35,473 nt of DNA. Origin: JAVDCA01 sp035293985. Lineage in GTDB: Bacteria; Pseudomonadota; Alphaproteobacteria; Rhizobiales; Xanthobacteraceae. Below, piece by piece: positions 23,354 to 31,867 of this stretch (position 1 is its first letter; each line of letters starts with the position of its first letter). The notes beneath the pieces were generated by a model. The model saw nothing but the letters and a program-made list of their open reading frames with translations. It made no database searches and was not told the DNA's origin. Made by a program: the position numbers and the translations under genes. The stretch is taken from assembly GCA_035293985.1 (NCBI GenBank), contig DATGLS010000002.1, forward strand, positions 1 to 35,473, given 5' to 3'.

Positions 23354-24352
23354 ATGCCCAAATCCATCGACGTGCACGCCCATATCCTGAACGAAGACAC
23401 CATGCAGATGATCGCCAAGGAGGCACCGTCGCTGGGGCTGCGGCTCACACCGATCGACAAGGAGTTCGCGGTGTTCGAGCTCAACGGCGTGCCCTACAAG
23501 CCGTATCCGCGCGGGGCGTGGGACCTGGAGACGCGCTTCCGCCATATGAAAGAGGCGGAGGTCGACATGCACGTGCTGTCGAACACGCCGCAGACCTTTC
23601 TCTACAACGTCGATGCCTCGCTCAACGCCACCGTCGCGGCGATCCAGAACGACCAGATCGCCAAGCACGTCAAGGACTATCCCGATCGTTTCTACGGGCT
23701 CGCGACCCTGCCGATGCAAGCGCCCGGCAAGGCGGCGGCGGAGCTCGAGCGCGCCATGACCAAGCTCGGTATGAAGGGCGCGCAGATCGGCTCCAACATC
23801 AACCGCAAGAACCTCGACGAGCCCGAGCTCGAGCCGGTGTGGCAGGTCGCGAACGAGCACCACGCGCTGATGATGGTGCACCCGACCCAGGTCGCCGCCA
23901 TGGACCGGCTGGGCAAGTACTACCTCAACAACCTGATCGGCAATCCGCTCGACTCGACCATCGCGGTCGCCTCGGTCGTGTTCGGCGGCGTGGTCGAGCG
24001 CTATCCGAACATCAAGTGGTTCTTCGTGCACGGCGGCGGCATGGCGCCGTGGCAGGCGGGGCGCTTCTCGCACGGCTGGCAGGTGCGGCCGGAGCCGAAG
24101 GTCAACCTCAAGGACCACGGCCCCGAAAAGGCGATGGCGACGCTCTACTACGACACGATCCTGCACGCGCAACCGCAGCTCCAGGCGCTGGTGTCGATCA
24201 TCGGCTCCTCGCGCATCGTGCTCGGCAGCGACTATCCGTACGACATGGGCACCTTGGAGTGCGCCCGGCAGGTCAAGGCGCTGAACATCTCCGCGGCCGA
24301 CAAGCAGAAGATCCTCACCGACATTCCGCTCAAGCTGCTCGGGCAAGCGTGA
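23354..24352 (+). CDS. ACMSD-like amidohydrolase (amidohydrolase_2 family)
   Basis: A 332-residue metal-dependent hydrolase/decarboxylase with all expected ligands: H8-x-H10, H176 (MMVHPTQ), H226 (FFVHGGG) and D293 (LGSDYPYD). This family includes aminocarboxymuconate-semialdehyde decarboxylase and gamma-resorcylate decarboxylase, enzymes that remove CO2 from aromatic-derived acids without a redox cofactor. GGAGG lies six bases before the ATG. Its TGA shares a base with the ATG of the dehydrogenase gene downstream (TGATG), so the two are translationally coupled. Which substrate it uses is open. Confidence 0.9.
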   Translation: MPKSIDVHAHILNEDTMQMIAKEAPSLGLRLTPIDKEFAVFELNGVPYKPYPRGAWDLETRFRHMKEAEVDMHVLSNTPQTFLYNVDASLNATVAAIQNDQIAKHVKDYPDRFYGLATLPMQAPGKAAAELERAMTKLGMKGAQIGSNINRKNLDEPELEPVWQVANEHHALMMVHPTQVAAMDRLGKYYLNNLIGNPLDSTIAVASVVFGGVVERYPNIKWFFVHGGGMAPWQAGRFSHGWQVRPEPKVNLKDHGPEKAMATLYYDTILHAQPQLQALVSIIGSSRIVLGSDYPYDMGTLECARQVKALNISAADKQKILTDIPLKLLGQA

Positions 24353-25407
24353 TGCCCGCGACGGTCGCGGCGTCGATCGCGCGCGCCTTCATCGCCGACG
24401 TGTTCGCGGCGGCGGGCTTCCCCGCCGCCGACGCGGCGCGCATCGGCGAGCTGATGACGGAAGCCGATCTCACCGGCGCCGACGCACACGGCATCTTCCG
24501 CCTGCCGCACTACATCCGCCGCTTCAAGGCGGGCGCCGTCAACGCGCGGCCGAACATCAAGGTCAACCAGACCGCGCCCGCGACCGCCCTCGTCGACGGC
24601 GACAACGGCATGGGCCACCTGGTGATGAGCCGCGCCGCCGAGACCGCGATCTCGCTCGCGCGCGAGGCCGGCATCGCCTGGGTCGGCGCGACGCACTCGA
24701 ACCACGCCAGCACCGCCGGCATCTATGCCGAGATGCCGGTGCAGCACGGGATGATCGGGCTCTACGGCGCGGTCGCCAACGCCAACCACATGGCGGCCTG
24801 GGGCGGCACGGATCTCTTGCTCGGCACCAACCCGCTCGGCATCGGCGTGCCGTCGGGCGAGGGGCCGCTGGTGCTCGACATGGCGACCACGGTCGTCTCC
24901 TACGGCACGGTGAAGAAATACGCGCTCGAAGGCCGCGCCATGCCGGAGGGCTGGATGGTCAACACGACGACAGGCGCGCCGCTCACCGATCCGAAGCGCT
25001 CGAGCGAGGGCATGCTGCTGCCGATCGGCGGCTACAAGGGCGCCGGGCTCGCGATCATGCTCGGGCTCCTGGCCGGCGTCCTCAACGGCGCCGCCTTCGG
25101 CAAGGACGTGATCGACTTCAACGCCGACGACACCAGCCCGACCAACACGGGCCACTTCATCTGCGCGATCGACATCAAGCGTTTCATCCCGCTCGATGCC
25201 TTCAAGGCCGAGGTCGACCGCCACATGAACGACCTGCACGCCTCGCACCGCCTGCCCGGCTTCGACGCCATCCGCCTCCCCGGCGAGCGCCGCCGTGCCG
25301 GCCGCGCCCAGCGCCTGCGCGACGGCATTCCGTTGCCGGATGCGCTGAAGGCGCAGCTCGACAAGCTCGCGAGTGAGATGGGCGTGAGGAAGATCGGCGA
25401 ACGCTAA
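24352..25407 (+). CDS. Malate/L-lactate dehydrogenase-family (Ldh2) oxidoreductase
   Basis: A 351-residue member of the NAD(P)-dependent malate/lactate/ureidoglycolate dehydrogenase family. Its features are EADLTGADAHGIFRLPHYI (residues 37-55), THSNHAS with H115/H118 at the presumed active site, the GTNPLGIGVPS segment and GGYKGAGLAIML. These enzymes reduce or oxidise 2-oxo/2-hydroxy acids. Its ATG overlaps the stop of the amidohydrolase, indicating an operon of at least two genes. It could handle the 2-oxo acid made by, or fed to, the divergent ThDP enzyme (inference). Confidence 0.9.
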   Translation: MPATVAASIARAFIADVFAAAGFPAADAARIGELMTEADLTGADAHGIFRLPHYIRRFKAGAVNARPNIKVNQTAPATALVDGDNGMGHLVMSRAAETAISLAREAGIAWVGATHSNHASTAGIYAEMPVQHGMIGLYGAVANANHMAAWGGTDLLLGTNPLGIGVPSGEGPLVLDMATTVVSYGTVKKYALEGRAMPEGWMVNTTTGAPLTDPKRSSEGMLLPIGGYKGAGLAIMLGLLAGVLNGAAFGKDVIDFNADDTSPTNTGHFICAIDIKRFIPLDAFKAEVDRHMNDLHASHRLPGFDAIRLPGERRRAGRAQRLRDGIPLPDALKAQLDKLASEMGVRKIGER

Positions 25408-25410
25408 CTC

Positions 25411-25492
25411 CGTCATGCCCGGGCTTGTCCCGGGCATCCACGTCTTGCCGCGAAGCAAGACGTGGATGGCCGGGACAAGCCCGGCCATGACG
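25411..25492. repeat. Palindromic repeat family B, copy 2, between convergent genes
   Basis: Arms CGTCATGCCCGGGCTTGTCC and the matching CGGGACAAGCCCGGCCATGACG with inner CACGTCTTGC/GCAAGACGTG fold into a near-perfect long hairpin. It occupies nearly the whole 93-bp gap between convergent stops at 25407 and 25501, a good position for a bidirectional terminator. Related to 14214-14298. Confidence 0.85.
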
Positions 25493-25500
25493 AGGGAAAA

Positions 25501-26631
25501 TCACGCCACTTTCCGCAGCATCTCCTGCTCGACCTCCGGCGCGAGCGGCAGCTGCACCGGTGCTTTCAGCTTCGCCGACAGGTCGAGCGCCTTGGTCAGC
25601 ATCAGCCGGTTGTGCGCCTCGGCGGCGGTCGCGGCCTGGGTCGGCACGCCGAGCGCCATGCGGTTGAGCCACGACACCGTCTCCTCCGCCATCGGGCCGC
25701 GCAACTCGCCGAGCGCCATGTCGCCGGGCGGATAGCTGCCCATGAAATCGACCATGCGGCTCTCGTCCGGCGCATAGCCTTCCGACTGCGCCTTGGTCAC
25801 CGCCAGCACGATGTCGCGGTGGGTGTCGTCGATGGTGAGCACGCCGGTGGTGCCGACGATGCCGACCTCGAGGCTGTAGACCGCGGCCGGCCACGTCACG
25901 GGCAGCGCCCAGGAAATATTGAGATGATGCACGGTGCCGTCGGCGAACATCACCATGCCGGCGGTGGCGTCGATGCCGCGGTAGAGCGGGCCCAGCACCT
26001 TGTCGACCGAGCGGGCGTAGACCTCGCTCTGCTGCTTGCCGTCGAGGCACCACATGCAGATGTCGAGCGCGTGCGTGCCGGAGATCACCATCGGCGAGAT
26101 CGTCTCCGGCTTGTCGGTGCGCTTGTAGTTGTCGATCGCGACCAGCCGGTTCATGAAGGCGCGCGACGTCACCATGGTCACGTCGCCGAGCGCGCCGGTC
26201 GCGCATTTCTCCTTCGCGGCGAGCCAGCGGCGGCGGAAGCGCTGGGTGTAGCCGACGACCGCGTCGAGCTTCGCGCTCTCGATCGCGGCGAGCACCTTGG
26301 CGGACTGCGCGAGATCGGTCGCGAGCGGCTTCTCGATCAGCATCGGCAGCTTGTTCTCGATCGCGCACATGATCGGATCGACGTGCAGGTGCTCGTCGGT
26401 CGCGATGATCGCGCAGGTCGCCTCCGAGCGCGTGAGCAGCTCGCGGTGATCCGTCGTGACGAAATCGGCGCCGATCTTGGCCGCGACCGAGCCGCCGCGG
26501 TTCGGGTTCTTCTCCGCAATGCCGATCCACTCGACCGCCGGATGCCGGGTCGCGACCTCGCCGCGAAACAGCCCGACGCGCCCGGCGCCGACGATGGCGA
26601 GGCCGATCCCCTTTGTCTTGCGGTCCTTCAT
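25501..26631 (-). CDS. Gfo/Idh/MocA-family NAD(P)-dependent oxidoreductase
   Basis: Starting at the ATG 26631 with AGGAG six bases upstream, it has 376 residues. The N-terminal Rossmann fold has GAGRVG (15-20) and the family EKP motif is at 100-102 (IEKPLATDLA). The C-terminal part has the mixed alpha/beta dimer domain; GTHALDICMW supplies the usual His/Asp pair. Family members oxidise sugars, inositols or related cyclic polyols, and some act on 4-carboxy-2-hydroxymuconate semialdehyde hemiacetals in protocatechuate 4,5-cleavage, which would fit a ring-cleavage pathway. That specific role is speculation. Confidence 0.88.
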   Translation of the reverse strand: MKDRKTKGIGLAIVGAGRVGLFRGEVATRHPAVEWIGIAEKNPNRGGSVAAKIGADFVTTDHRELLTRSEATCAIIATDEHLHVDPIMCAIENKLPMLIEKPLATDLAQSAKVLAAIESAKLDAVVGYTQRFRRRWLAAKEKCATGALGDVTMVTSRAFMNRLVAIDNYKRTDKPETISPMVISGTHALDICMWCLDGKQQSEVYARSVDKVLGPLYRGIDATAGMVMFADGTVHHLNISWALPVTWPAAVYSLEVGIVGTTGVLTIDDTHRDIVLAVTKAQSEGYAPDESRMVDFMGSYPPGDMALGELRGPMAEETVSWLNRMALGVPTQAATAAEAHNRLMLTKALDLSAKLKAPVQLPLAPEVEQEMLRKVA

Positions 26632-26725
26632 GCAGCTCCTCCGCAGTCGAATGCGGCGGCAAACGACCACGGGCGGCGCGCGAGGTCAACGATGCTGTAA
26701 TGAGGGCACTAAGGCGCCGCTGCTA

Positions 26726-26911
26726 GCCTCCCGCTCGTCGGCGGGGAGGGTCGAGCGAGGCAGCGAAGCTGCCGAAGCGAGGGGTGGGGGGCCTACGCTT
26801 GCTCCGAATTTGCGATCAGGACGAACCCCGCTTGCTGCGAGCAAGCGGCGCCCCCACCCCCGACCCCTCCCCGCCACTCGCTTCGCTCGCGGGGGGAGGG
26901 AGCGCAGCCAC
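26726..26911. repeat. Family E repeat, long copy between the Gfo/Idh/MocA and haem-protein genes
   Basis: CTCCCGCTCGTCGGCGGGGAGG, GAGGGGTGGGGGG and the matching CCCCCACCCCCGACCCCTCC, GCTTCGCTCGCGGGGGGAGG form an imperfect palindrome. It occupies most of the 293-bp intergenic region and would also lie in or near the promoter of the haem-protein operon's downstream neighbour. No gene is visible. Confidence 0.6.
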
Positions 26912-26924
26912 CGGCGCAAGCGGC

Positions 26925-28277
26925 TCACTTCAGCGCTTCGGGCCGCGGCGGATTGAAGATGCCCGGCACCGGTGGCGCTTTCGGCGCCGGCTGGGCCTTG
27001 AACAGCTGGAACACGAAATCCTTCTGCGCTTCCTGTTGCGCGAACATGCCGTGGCAATCCATGCAGCTGTGCGGCGGGTCCTTCTTGGTCGGATTCTTCG
27101 GCCCGGGCCCCTGGAAGAAGGTCTCGATCGTGCTGTTGGCGAGGAATGCCGGCTGCGGCACGCCGAACTTCTGCACGTTCTTCGGGTCCGACGGCCACTG
27201 GGTGAACACCAGCTCGTAGTACTGCCAGACGTTCGCCGCGCTCGACTGGCGCAACGCCGTCTGGAACTGGGTGTTGAGCGTCGTCACCGTGCCGGGAATC
27301 GGCGTCACCCGCAGCACCTGCACGGGCGTGGTCGAGTTGGTGGCGACCCGCTGGTTGGGCGGGCACTTCGTCGTGTCGCAGTTCGCATTGGTGAAGTTGT
27401 AGTAGCCGGGCGGATTGGGCGCCGGCGGGATCGCCGCACCCGGCTTCGGCAGGTCGGGCGCGTTGTCGACCTGCTCGAAGGTCGACCAGATCCACTCCGG
27501 CCGGCTCGCGGTCTTGTGTGCGATGTGCAGGCCGACGAGGCCGACCGTCGCCAGGAATGCGCTCGGCACGCCCGGCCGGTAGATCAGCGCCTTCGCGGTG
27601 TAGTAGCGCGACTGATCGTCCTTCGGCCCCATGATCTTCCACGCCGCCTTGACGTGCACCGCGCCGACCTCGCTCGTCGCGTTGTCGCCGCGCGGGAAGT
27701 CGATCTTCTGGAGCTTCTGGTTGTTGGCGTTATAGAGCTTGTGCGCGACGATGTAGTTGTACTCCACCTCGTTCATGCGCACCTCGTAATAGACGTGCTT
27801 GCCGTCCTGGTCGTTGAGCGGGCTGTCGGTGAACGACTCGGTGTCGTCGAACAGCACGTGCGTCGTCTTGGCGCTGAACGGCGACGGCGGTCTCGCATTC
27901 GGCAGGAAGATGTCGTTTGCGTCCTTGTAGGTCTCCCACACGGTGGGCGAGCTGCGCATTCCGTTCGGGTAATAGCCGCCTTTGGTATGGCCGCCGATGA
28001 CGAGGTTGGCGTCCGGCACGCCGTTCTGGACTTCGCTCGCCGGCCAGTTGAGCGCGATGAAGGTCTGCCACGACAGATAATCCATCGGACCTTGCGTGCC
28101 GGTCGCGCCCGGAATCGGGTCGAACACGTCGTGCGGCAGATAGGGGCTGAGGTTGTAGGCGAGGGGCGGAGGCGGCGGAGGCGCGGCCGCCGGCGCCGGC
28201 GGCTGTTGAGCGAATGCTGCGGCGACGAGGCCGCCGGCGGCGATCGCGGTGACCGCATGCGCGAAGTTTTTCGACAT
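26925..28277 (-). CDS. Exported single-haem c-type protein of unrecognised family
   Basis: A 450-residue protein starting at the ATG 28277, with GGAAG upstream. Residues 1-23 are a signal peptide ending in AFA, followed by a Pro/Ala-rich linker (24-40). One haem-binding motif C405-M-D-C408-H409 lies near the C-terminus. C300 and C305 might form a disulfide. The middle carries many aromatic residues (SWQTFIALNWP near 69-79, WIWSTFEQ) and no other motif I can name. The similarity to small cytochromes is limited to the haem site; a periplasmic oxidoreductase or electron-transfer partner is possible. Divergent from the secreted hydrolase at 28524. Confidence 0.75.
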   Translation of the reverse strand: MSKNFAHAVTAIAAGGLVAAAFAQQPPAPAAAPPPPPPLAYNLSPYLPHDVFDPIPGATGTQGPMDYLSWQTFIALNWPASEVQNGVPDANLVIGGHTKGGYYPNGMRSSPTVWETYKDANDIFLPNARPPSPFSAKTTHVLFDDTESFTDSPLNDQDGKHVYYEVRMNEVEYNYIVAHKLYNANNQKLQKIDFPRGDNATSEVGAVHVKAAWKIMGPKDDQSRYYTAKALIYRPGVPSAFLATVGLVGLHIAHKTASRPEWIWSTFEQVDNAPDLPKPGAAIPPAPNPPGYYNFTNANCDTTKCPPNQRVATNSTTPVQVLRVTPIPGTVTTLNTQFQTALRQSSAANVWQYYELVFTQWPSDPKNVQKFGVPQPAFLANSTIETFFQGPGPKNPTKKDPPHSCMDCHGMFAQQEAQKDFVFQLFKAQPAPKAPPVPGIFNPPRPEALK

Positions 28278-28523
28278 GGGATGCTTCCGTGTGGCGTCGC
28301 GCCGCCATAGGCGGCTGCCCGCGGCGATGGGGCGAGTTTGCGCGAACAATCAGAGGGCGTCAAGAATAAGATCGTAACCAAAGGATGTCGTGTCCACGAC
28401 GCCGTATGTCATGTGCGTCTGGCGCAGCGGGTGCGCGACTAGCGATACCGGAATGATTGGAACTGAACCGGCGCTTGCATCAGCTCGACCAAGGCGCGAA
28501 GGGAGGCAGATGGAGTCACCAAC

Positions 28524-29843
28524 ATGTCGATCCCCCGCCTCTCGTTCATCGCCGTCGTGGCCGCGTGCCTCTTTGGGGCCAGCGCCGCCGCGCAGACGCC
28601 GGAGGAGAATGCGCTTGCGGCGACACGCCTGCTCAGCGAGGGTCATTTCGCCGACCTCGCCGCGCAGTTCACGCCGCAAGTCGCGAGCGCGCTTCCCGTC
28701 GATCGCCTGGCGCAAACCTGGCAGGGCGTCGTCGCTCAGGCCGGCCCGCTGCGCGGTACCGGGACGCCGCGCGAGACGCAGCAGGGCGGCCTCACCATCG
28801 TGATCGTGCCGCTGCGCTTCGAGCGCGCGAGCCTCGACCTCGTGCTCTCCTACCAGCAGGGCAAGATCGCCGGGCTGTTCATCCGCCCCGCCCAGGCGCC
28901 GCCGCACGCCTGGACGCCTCCGGCCTATGACGATGCCGCGGCCCACCACGACCTCGACGTGACCGTCGGCGCGGCGCCAGCCCTGCCGGCGACGCTGACC
29001 CTGCCGCGCGTCGACCACAAGGTCGCCGCGGTCGTGCTGGTGCACGGCTCGGGCCCGAACGACCGCAACGAGGCGATCGGCCCCAACCGACCGTTCGAGG
29101 ACATCGCCGACGGTCTTGCGTCGCGCGGCATCGCGGTGCTGCGCTACGACAAGCGTACAAAAATCGAGCCGCAGGCCTTTGCGCCGACGATTCCATTCAC
29201 CGTCCGCGAGGAGGTGATCGACGACGCCCGCGCCGCCGTCGCGCTGCTGCGCGCGCGCCCCGAGATCGACCCGCGCCGCATCGTCGTGATCGGCCACAGC
29301 CTCGGCGCGACGCTCGCGCCGCGCGTCGCCAAGGACGACGCCGACGTCGCGGGAATCGTCCTCCTCGCCGCGGCGGCGCGCCCGCTCGCCGACATCATCG
29401 TCGAGCAGAGCGAGTATCTCGCCTCGCTCGACGGCGCGCCCAACGCGCAGACGCAGGCGAAAATCGACGCGCTGAAGGCCACGGCCGCGCGCGCCGACGC
29501 CGTGAAGCCGGGCGATAATGGCGCGCCGATCATGAACCTGCCGCGCTCCTACTGGGCCGACCTCAATGCCTACGATCCCGCCGCCACGGCGGCGACGCTG
29601 ACGATCCCGATGCTGGTGCTGCAGGGCGGCCGCGACTATCAGGTGACGGCCAGGGATTTCGACCGCTTCCGCGCCGCCCTCGCCGGCCATGCCAATGCGA
29701 CGCTGATCTTGTTGCCGCGGCTCGACCACCTGCTCATCGCCGGCGACGGCAAGAGCACCCCGGCCGAGTACACTCGCCCCGGCCATGTCGATCGCCAGGT
29801 GATCGACGACATCGTGGCGTTCATCGCGCACCTGCCTGGCTGA
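28524..29843 (+). CDS. Secreted alpha/beta-fold hydrolase with N-terminal DUF3887-like domain
   Basis: A 439-residue protein with signal peptide 1-23 (ending SAAAQ). Residues 28-125 look like the DUF3887/NTF2-like domain often found before exported hydrolases. The hydrolase part has the oxyanion HGSG (174-177), nucleophile S259 in GHSLG, acid D371 in GGRDYQ and H402 in RLDHLL: a complete Ser-Asp-His triad. GGAG lies eight bases before the ATG. It probably hydrolyses an ester or peptide in the periplasm. It is divergent from the haem protein, with 246 bp between them holding both promoters. Confidence 0.9.
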   Translation: MSIPRLSFIAVVAACLFGASAAAQTPEENALAATRLLSEGHFADLAAQFTPQVASALPVDRLAQTWQGVVAQAGPLRGTGTPRETQQGGLTIVIVPLRFERASLDLVLSYQQGKIAGLFIRPAQAPPHAWTPPAYDDAAAHHDLDVTVGAAPALPATLTLPRVDHKVAAVVLVHGSGPNDRNEAIGPNRPFEDIADGLASRGIAVLRYDKRTKIEPQAFAPTIPFTVREEVIDDARAAVALLRARPEIDPRRIVVIGHSLGATLAPRVAKDDADVAGIVLLAAAARPLADIIVEQSEYLASLDGAPNAQTQAKIDALKATAARADAVKPGDNGAPIMNLPRSYWADLNAYDPAATAATLTIPMLVLQGGRDYQVTARDFDRFRAALAGHANATLILLPRLDHLLIAGDGKSTPAEYTRPGHVDRQVIDDIVAFIAHLPG

Positions 29844-29904
29844 CGCGCCTTCCCATCGCTTGCACACCCTTTGCGCCGCCCCGGGTTTTGTGGATGATCG
29901 CCGC

Positions 29905-30141
29905 ATGAGCGATGATCTGTCCGGCCGGTCGGTGAGCGTGACCGGCGCCAGCGCCGGCATCGGCAAGGCGACGGTCGGCGCCCTGGTGGCGGCCGGCGCC
30001 CGCGTGCTGGCGACCGGGCGGCGGCGTGCCGAGCTCGATGCGCTGATCGGCCTCCACGGCGCCCAGTCGGTCGAGGCCATCGCGGGCGACCTCAACGACG
30101 CCGACTTCGTCGCCGAGCTCGCGGCGCTCGCCGCGGCCTGA
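29905..30141 (+). pseudogene. Truncated short-chain dehydrogenase/reductase (N-terminal fragment)
   Basis: 78 codons encode only the first part of an SDR. The cofactor motif TGASAGIG is present, as are the following alpha-helix, the RR pair after the second strand, and the D-L pair of the third strand. The frame then ends at a TGA, and the catalytic Ser/Tyr-x3-Lys region is absent both here and in the following bases, which lead straight into the Shine-Dalgarno of the cupin gene. A deletion is the simplest explanation. It is unlikely to be an active enzyme. Confidence 0.75.
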
Positions 30142-30169
30142 TGACAAGATTCAACAGGAGGAGACGTTC

Positions 30170-30664
30170 ATGGCGAAAGCAGCGACAAAACGGAAGGCGA
30201 AGTCATCGGCGCGTACGGCGGCGCGCAAGTCGTCGGCGCGGCGCCCCGTGAAGGCGGCCACGAAGGCCAAGGGCCCCACGAAACGTCGTCCGAAGCAGAC
30301 CTTCGTGGCGAGTCACCTCGAGGACGCCAAGTTCGAGACCGGCCTGCGCCGCTATGCGCAGTACCGCGACCTCGGCATCGCCAAGGCGACCGGCGGTCTC
30401 GCCCAGGCGCACGTGATCCGGATGATACCCCCTTGCATCCCGGCTGAGGTTTCAAAACGCCATTATCACGACGTCGACTTCCAGATGATCTACGTGCTCA
30501 AGGGCTGGATGAAGGGCGAATACGACGGCAAGGTCGTCACCATGCACGAGGGCTCCGCCTGGCTGCAGCCGCCGAAGATCAAGCACACCGTGCTCGATTA
30601 CTCGGACGACTGCGAGGTCCTGGAGATCATCCTCCCCGCCGAGTTCGAGACCGTCGAGGTCTGA
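30170..30664 (+). CDS. Cupin protein 3 with a lysine/arginine/alanine-rich N-terminal tail
   Basis: A 164-residue protein with a strong AGGAGGAG before the ATG. Residues 1-43 are low-complexity and basic (about 17 Lys/Arg and many Ala), like the tails of histone H1-like bacterial proteins. Residues 75-160 form a cupin: H98-Y-H100, Q105 where the glutamate ligand would be, and H139 in motif 2 (PPKIKHTVLD). The tail could bind nucleic acid or be a disordered linker. It shares no close similarity with the other two cupins beyond the fold. Convergent with the decarboxylase-like gene at 30815. Confidence 0.8.
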   Translation: MAKAATKRKAKSSARTAARKSSARRPVKAATKAKGPTKRRPKQTFVASHLEDAKFETGLRRYAQYRDLGIAKATGGLAQAHVIRMIPPCIPAEVSKRHYHDVDFQMIYVLKGWMKGEYDGKVVTMHEGSAWLQPPKIKHTVLDYSDDCEVLEIILPAEFETVEV

Positions 30665-30712
30665 GCTTGCAGGGTCTGCAGCTTGCACGCTGCCCGCTCG
30701 CTGCGCTCGCCA

Positions 30713-30820
30713 CGTAGGGTGGGTAACGGCGCCGTCGCCTGCCTGAAGCATGGGCGAAACCGCGGAAGCGCCGTTGCCCACGCGGTGCACCGGTGCCGGG
30801 CGATTTTGCCCACCCTACTG
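30713..30820. repeat. Palindromic repeat family A, copy 3, overlapping a stop codon
   Basis: CGTAGGGTGGGTAACGGCGC at one end and GATTTTGCCCACCCTAC at the other form the outer arms, with CGCCGTTGCCCACG inside. It separates convergent genes. Its right arm (CCCTAC) contains the TAG stop of the decarboxylase-like gene at 30815-30817. Confidence 0.75.
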
Positions 30821-31813
30821 CCCCATCGTGCTGGGCGCGAAAATCTCCTCGAGCTTCATCCGCCGCGGCGTCAGCCCCTGCTCGCGCGAATAATCCGCGC
30901 AGGTCTCGAGAATCGCCCGGTTCGCCTTGATGCCGTGCCGGATCACGGGCCGCGCGAGCGCCGCCCGCGCTTCGCTCGGCAGCAGGCCGGTCGCGATGTG
31001 CTCGGCCGCGTGCTCGACGCGCTCGCGGTCGGCGATCGCGTTGGCGCGGTCGAATGCTTTCATCAGGTTGAGGATCACCCAGGGGTGCTTTTCGGCGAGC
31101 GTGCGCTTGATCACCATGCCGTGGTTGATCGGATGGAGGCCGGTCTTCTTGAAATAGCGGATGCCCTCGGCGACGGGATCGGGAAACAGCCGCCGCGCCG
31201 CCGCATGGTTCCACAGGTCGATGGTGCTGCGGTCGACCAGGTTGTCGTTGACGATGTAGTGGATGACCGCGTCGAGCTTGCCCTCGACCACCATGGCGCC
31301 GAGGCTCGTCTCGACCGGCACCGAATGGATGGTGACGCCCGCGGGCGGCGCAAAGCCCGTCGCGCCGCCGTGGCTATGCGAGGCCGGGCGCTCCATCCAC
31401 CATTCCATGTCCTGCTCGGTGACGCCCCATTCGTGCCGCAGCGCGCCGCGCGTCCACAGCGCCGCGGTCTGCTGATACTCGGGCACGCCGACGCGCTTGC
31501 CCTTGAGATCGGCGGGCGTCTCGATGCCGGCGTCGCGCCGCACCAGGATTCCGGTATGGAAGAAGCGGTGGGTGGTGAAGATCGGCAGGCCGATGAAGCG
31601 GTCGTCGCCGTGCGCGAGCGTCATCATCAGCGACGACATCGACATCTCGCTGATGTCGAAATCGGCGAATTTGAGCTGGCGCCAGAAGATCTCGGAAGGG
31701 TGCGACGGCGTGATCACGAGGTCGACGCCCTCGACCGTGACGCGGCCGTCGATCAGTGGCCAGGTGCGCGGATTGGCGGCGAAGCTGACCGAGAGCGTGA
31801 GCTTGGCGGACAA
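30815..31813 (-). CDS. 4,5-Dihydroxyphthalate decarboxylase-like protein (periplasmic-binding-protein fold)
   Basis: A 332-residue protein without signal peptide. The segments LIDGRVTVEGVDLV (20-33), HPSEIFWRQL (38-47) and FDISEMSMSS (52-61) are characteristic of 4,5-dihydroxyphthalate decarboxylases of bacterial phthalate degradation, which share the fold of NMT1/ABC solute-binding proteins. It may therefore decarboxylate a dihydroxylated aromatic dicarboxylate, but many homologues are uncharacterised. The start is TTG at 31813 with a weak ribosome site. It is in the same reading frame as the deacetylase-like gene upstream, 18 sense codons after its TAG. The two are presumably co-transcribed. 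Confidence 0.82.
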   Translation of the reverse strand: MSAKLTLSVSFAANPRTWPLIDGRVTVEGVDLVITPSHPSEIFWRQLKFADFDISEMSMSSLMMTLAHGDDRFIGLPIFTTHRFFHTGILVRRDAGIETPADLKGKRVGVPEYQQTAALWTRGALRHEWGVTEQDMEWWMERPASHSHGGATGFAPPAGVTIHSVPVETSLGAMVVEGKLDAVIHYIVNDNLVDRSTIDLWNHAAARRLFPDPVAEGIRYFKKTGLHPINHGMVIKRTLAEKHPWVILNLMKAFDRANAIADRERVEHAAEHIATGLLPSEARAALARPVIRHGIKANRAILETCADYSREQGLTPRRMKLEEIFAPSTMGQ

Positions 31814-31853
31814 GATGCGTGACTTCGTTCGTGACCGGTTCGCGGCTTCGTTC

Positions 31854-31866
31854 GGGGCTTGGCCCC
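31854..31866. terminator. Small hairpin between deacetylase-like and decarboxylase-like genes
   Basis: GGGGC (31854-31858) pairs with GCCCC (31862-31866) around a three-base loop, just past the TAG of the deacetylase-like gene on the minus strand. It is short and lacks a T-tract, so it is at most a weak pause or attenuation site. Confidence 0.25.
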
Positions 31867-31867
31867 G

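Noticed and set aside
23225..24346. Upstream extension of the ThDP enzyme to 974 residues
   Set aside because: The extension is antisense to the amidohydrolase gene; enzyme homology begins after 23224.
29905..30141. Functional small SDR
   Set aside because: Only the N-terminal cofactor half remains; no Tyr-x3-Lys catalytic pair before the stop.
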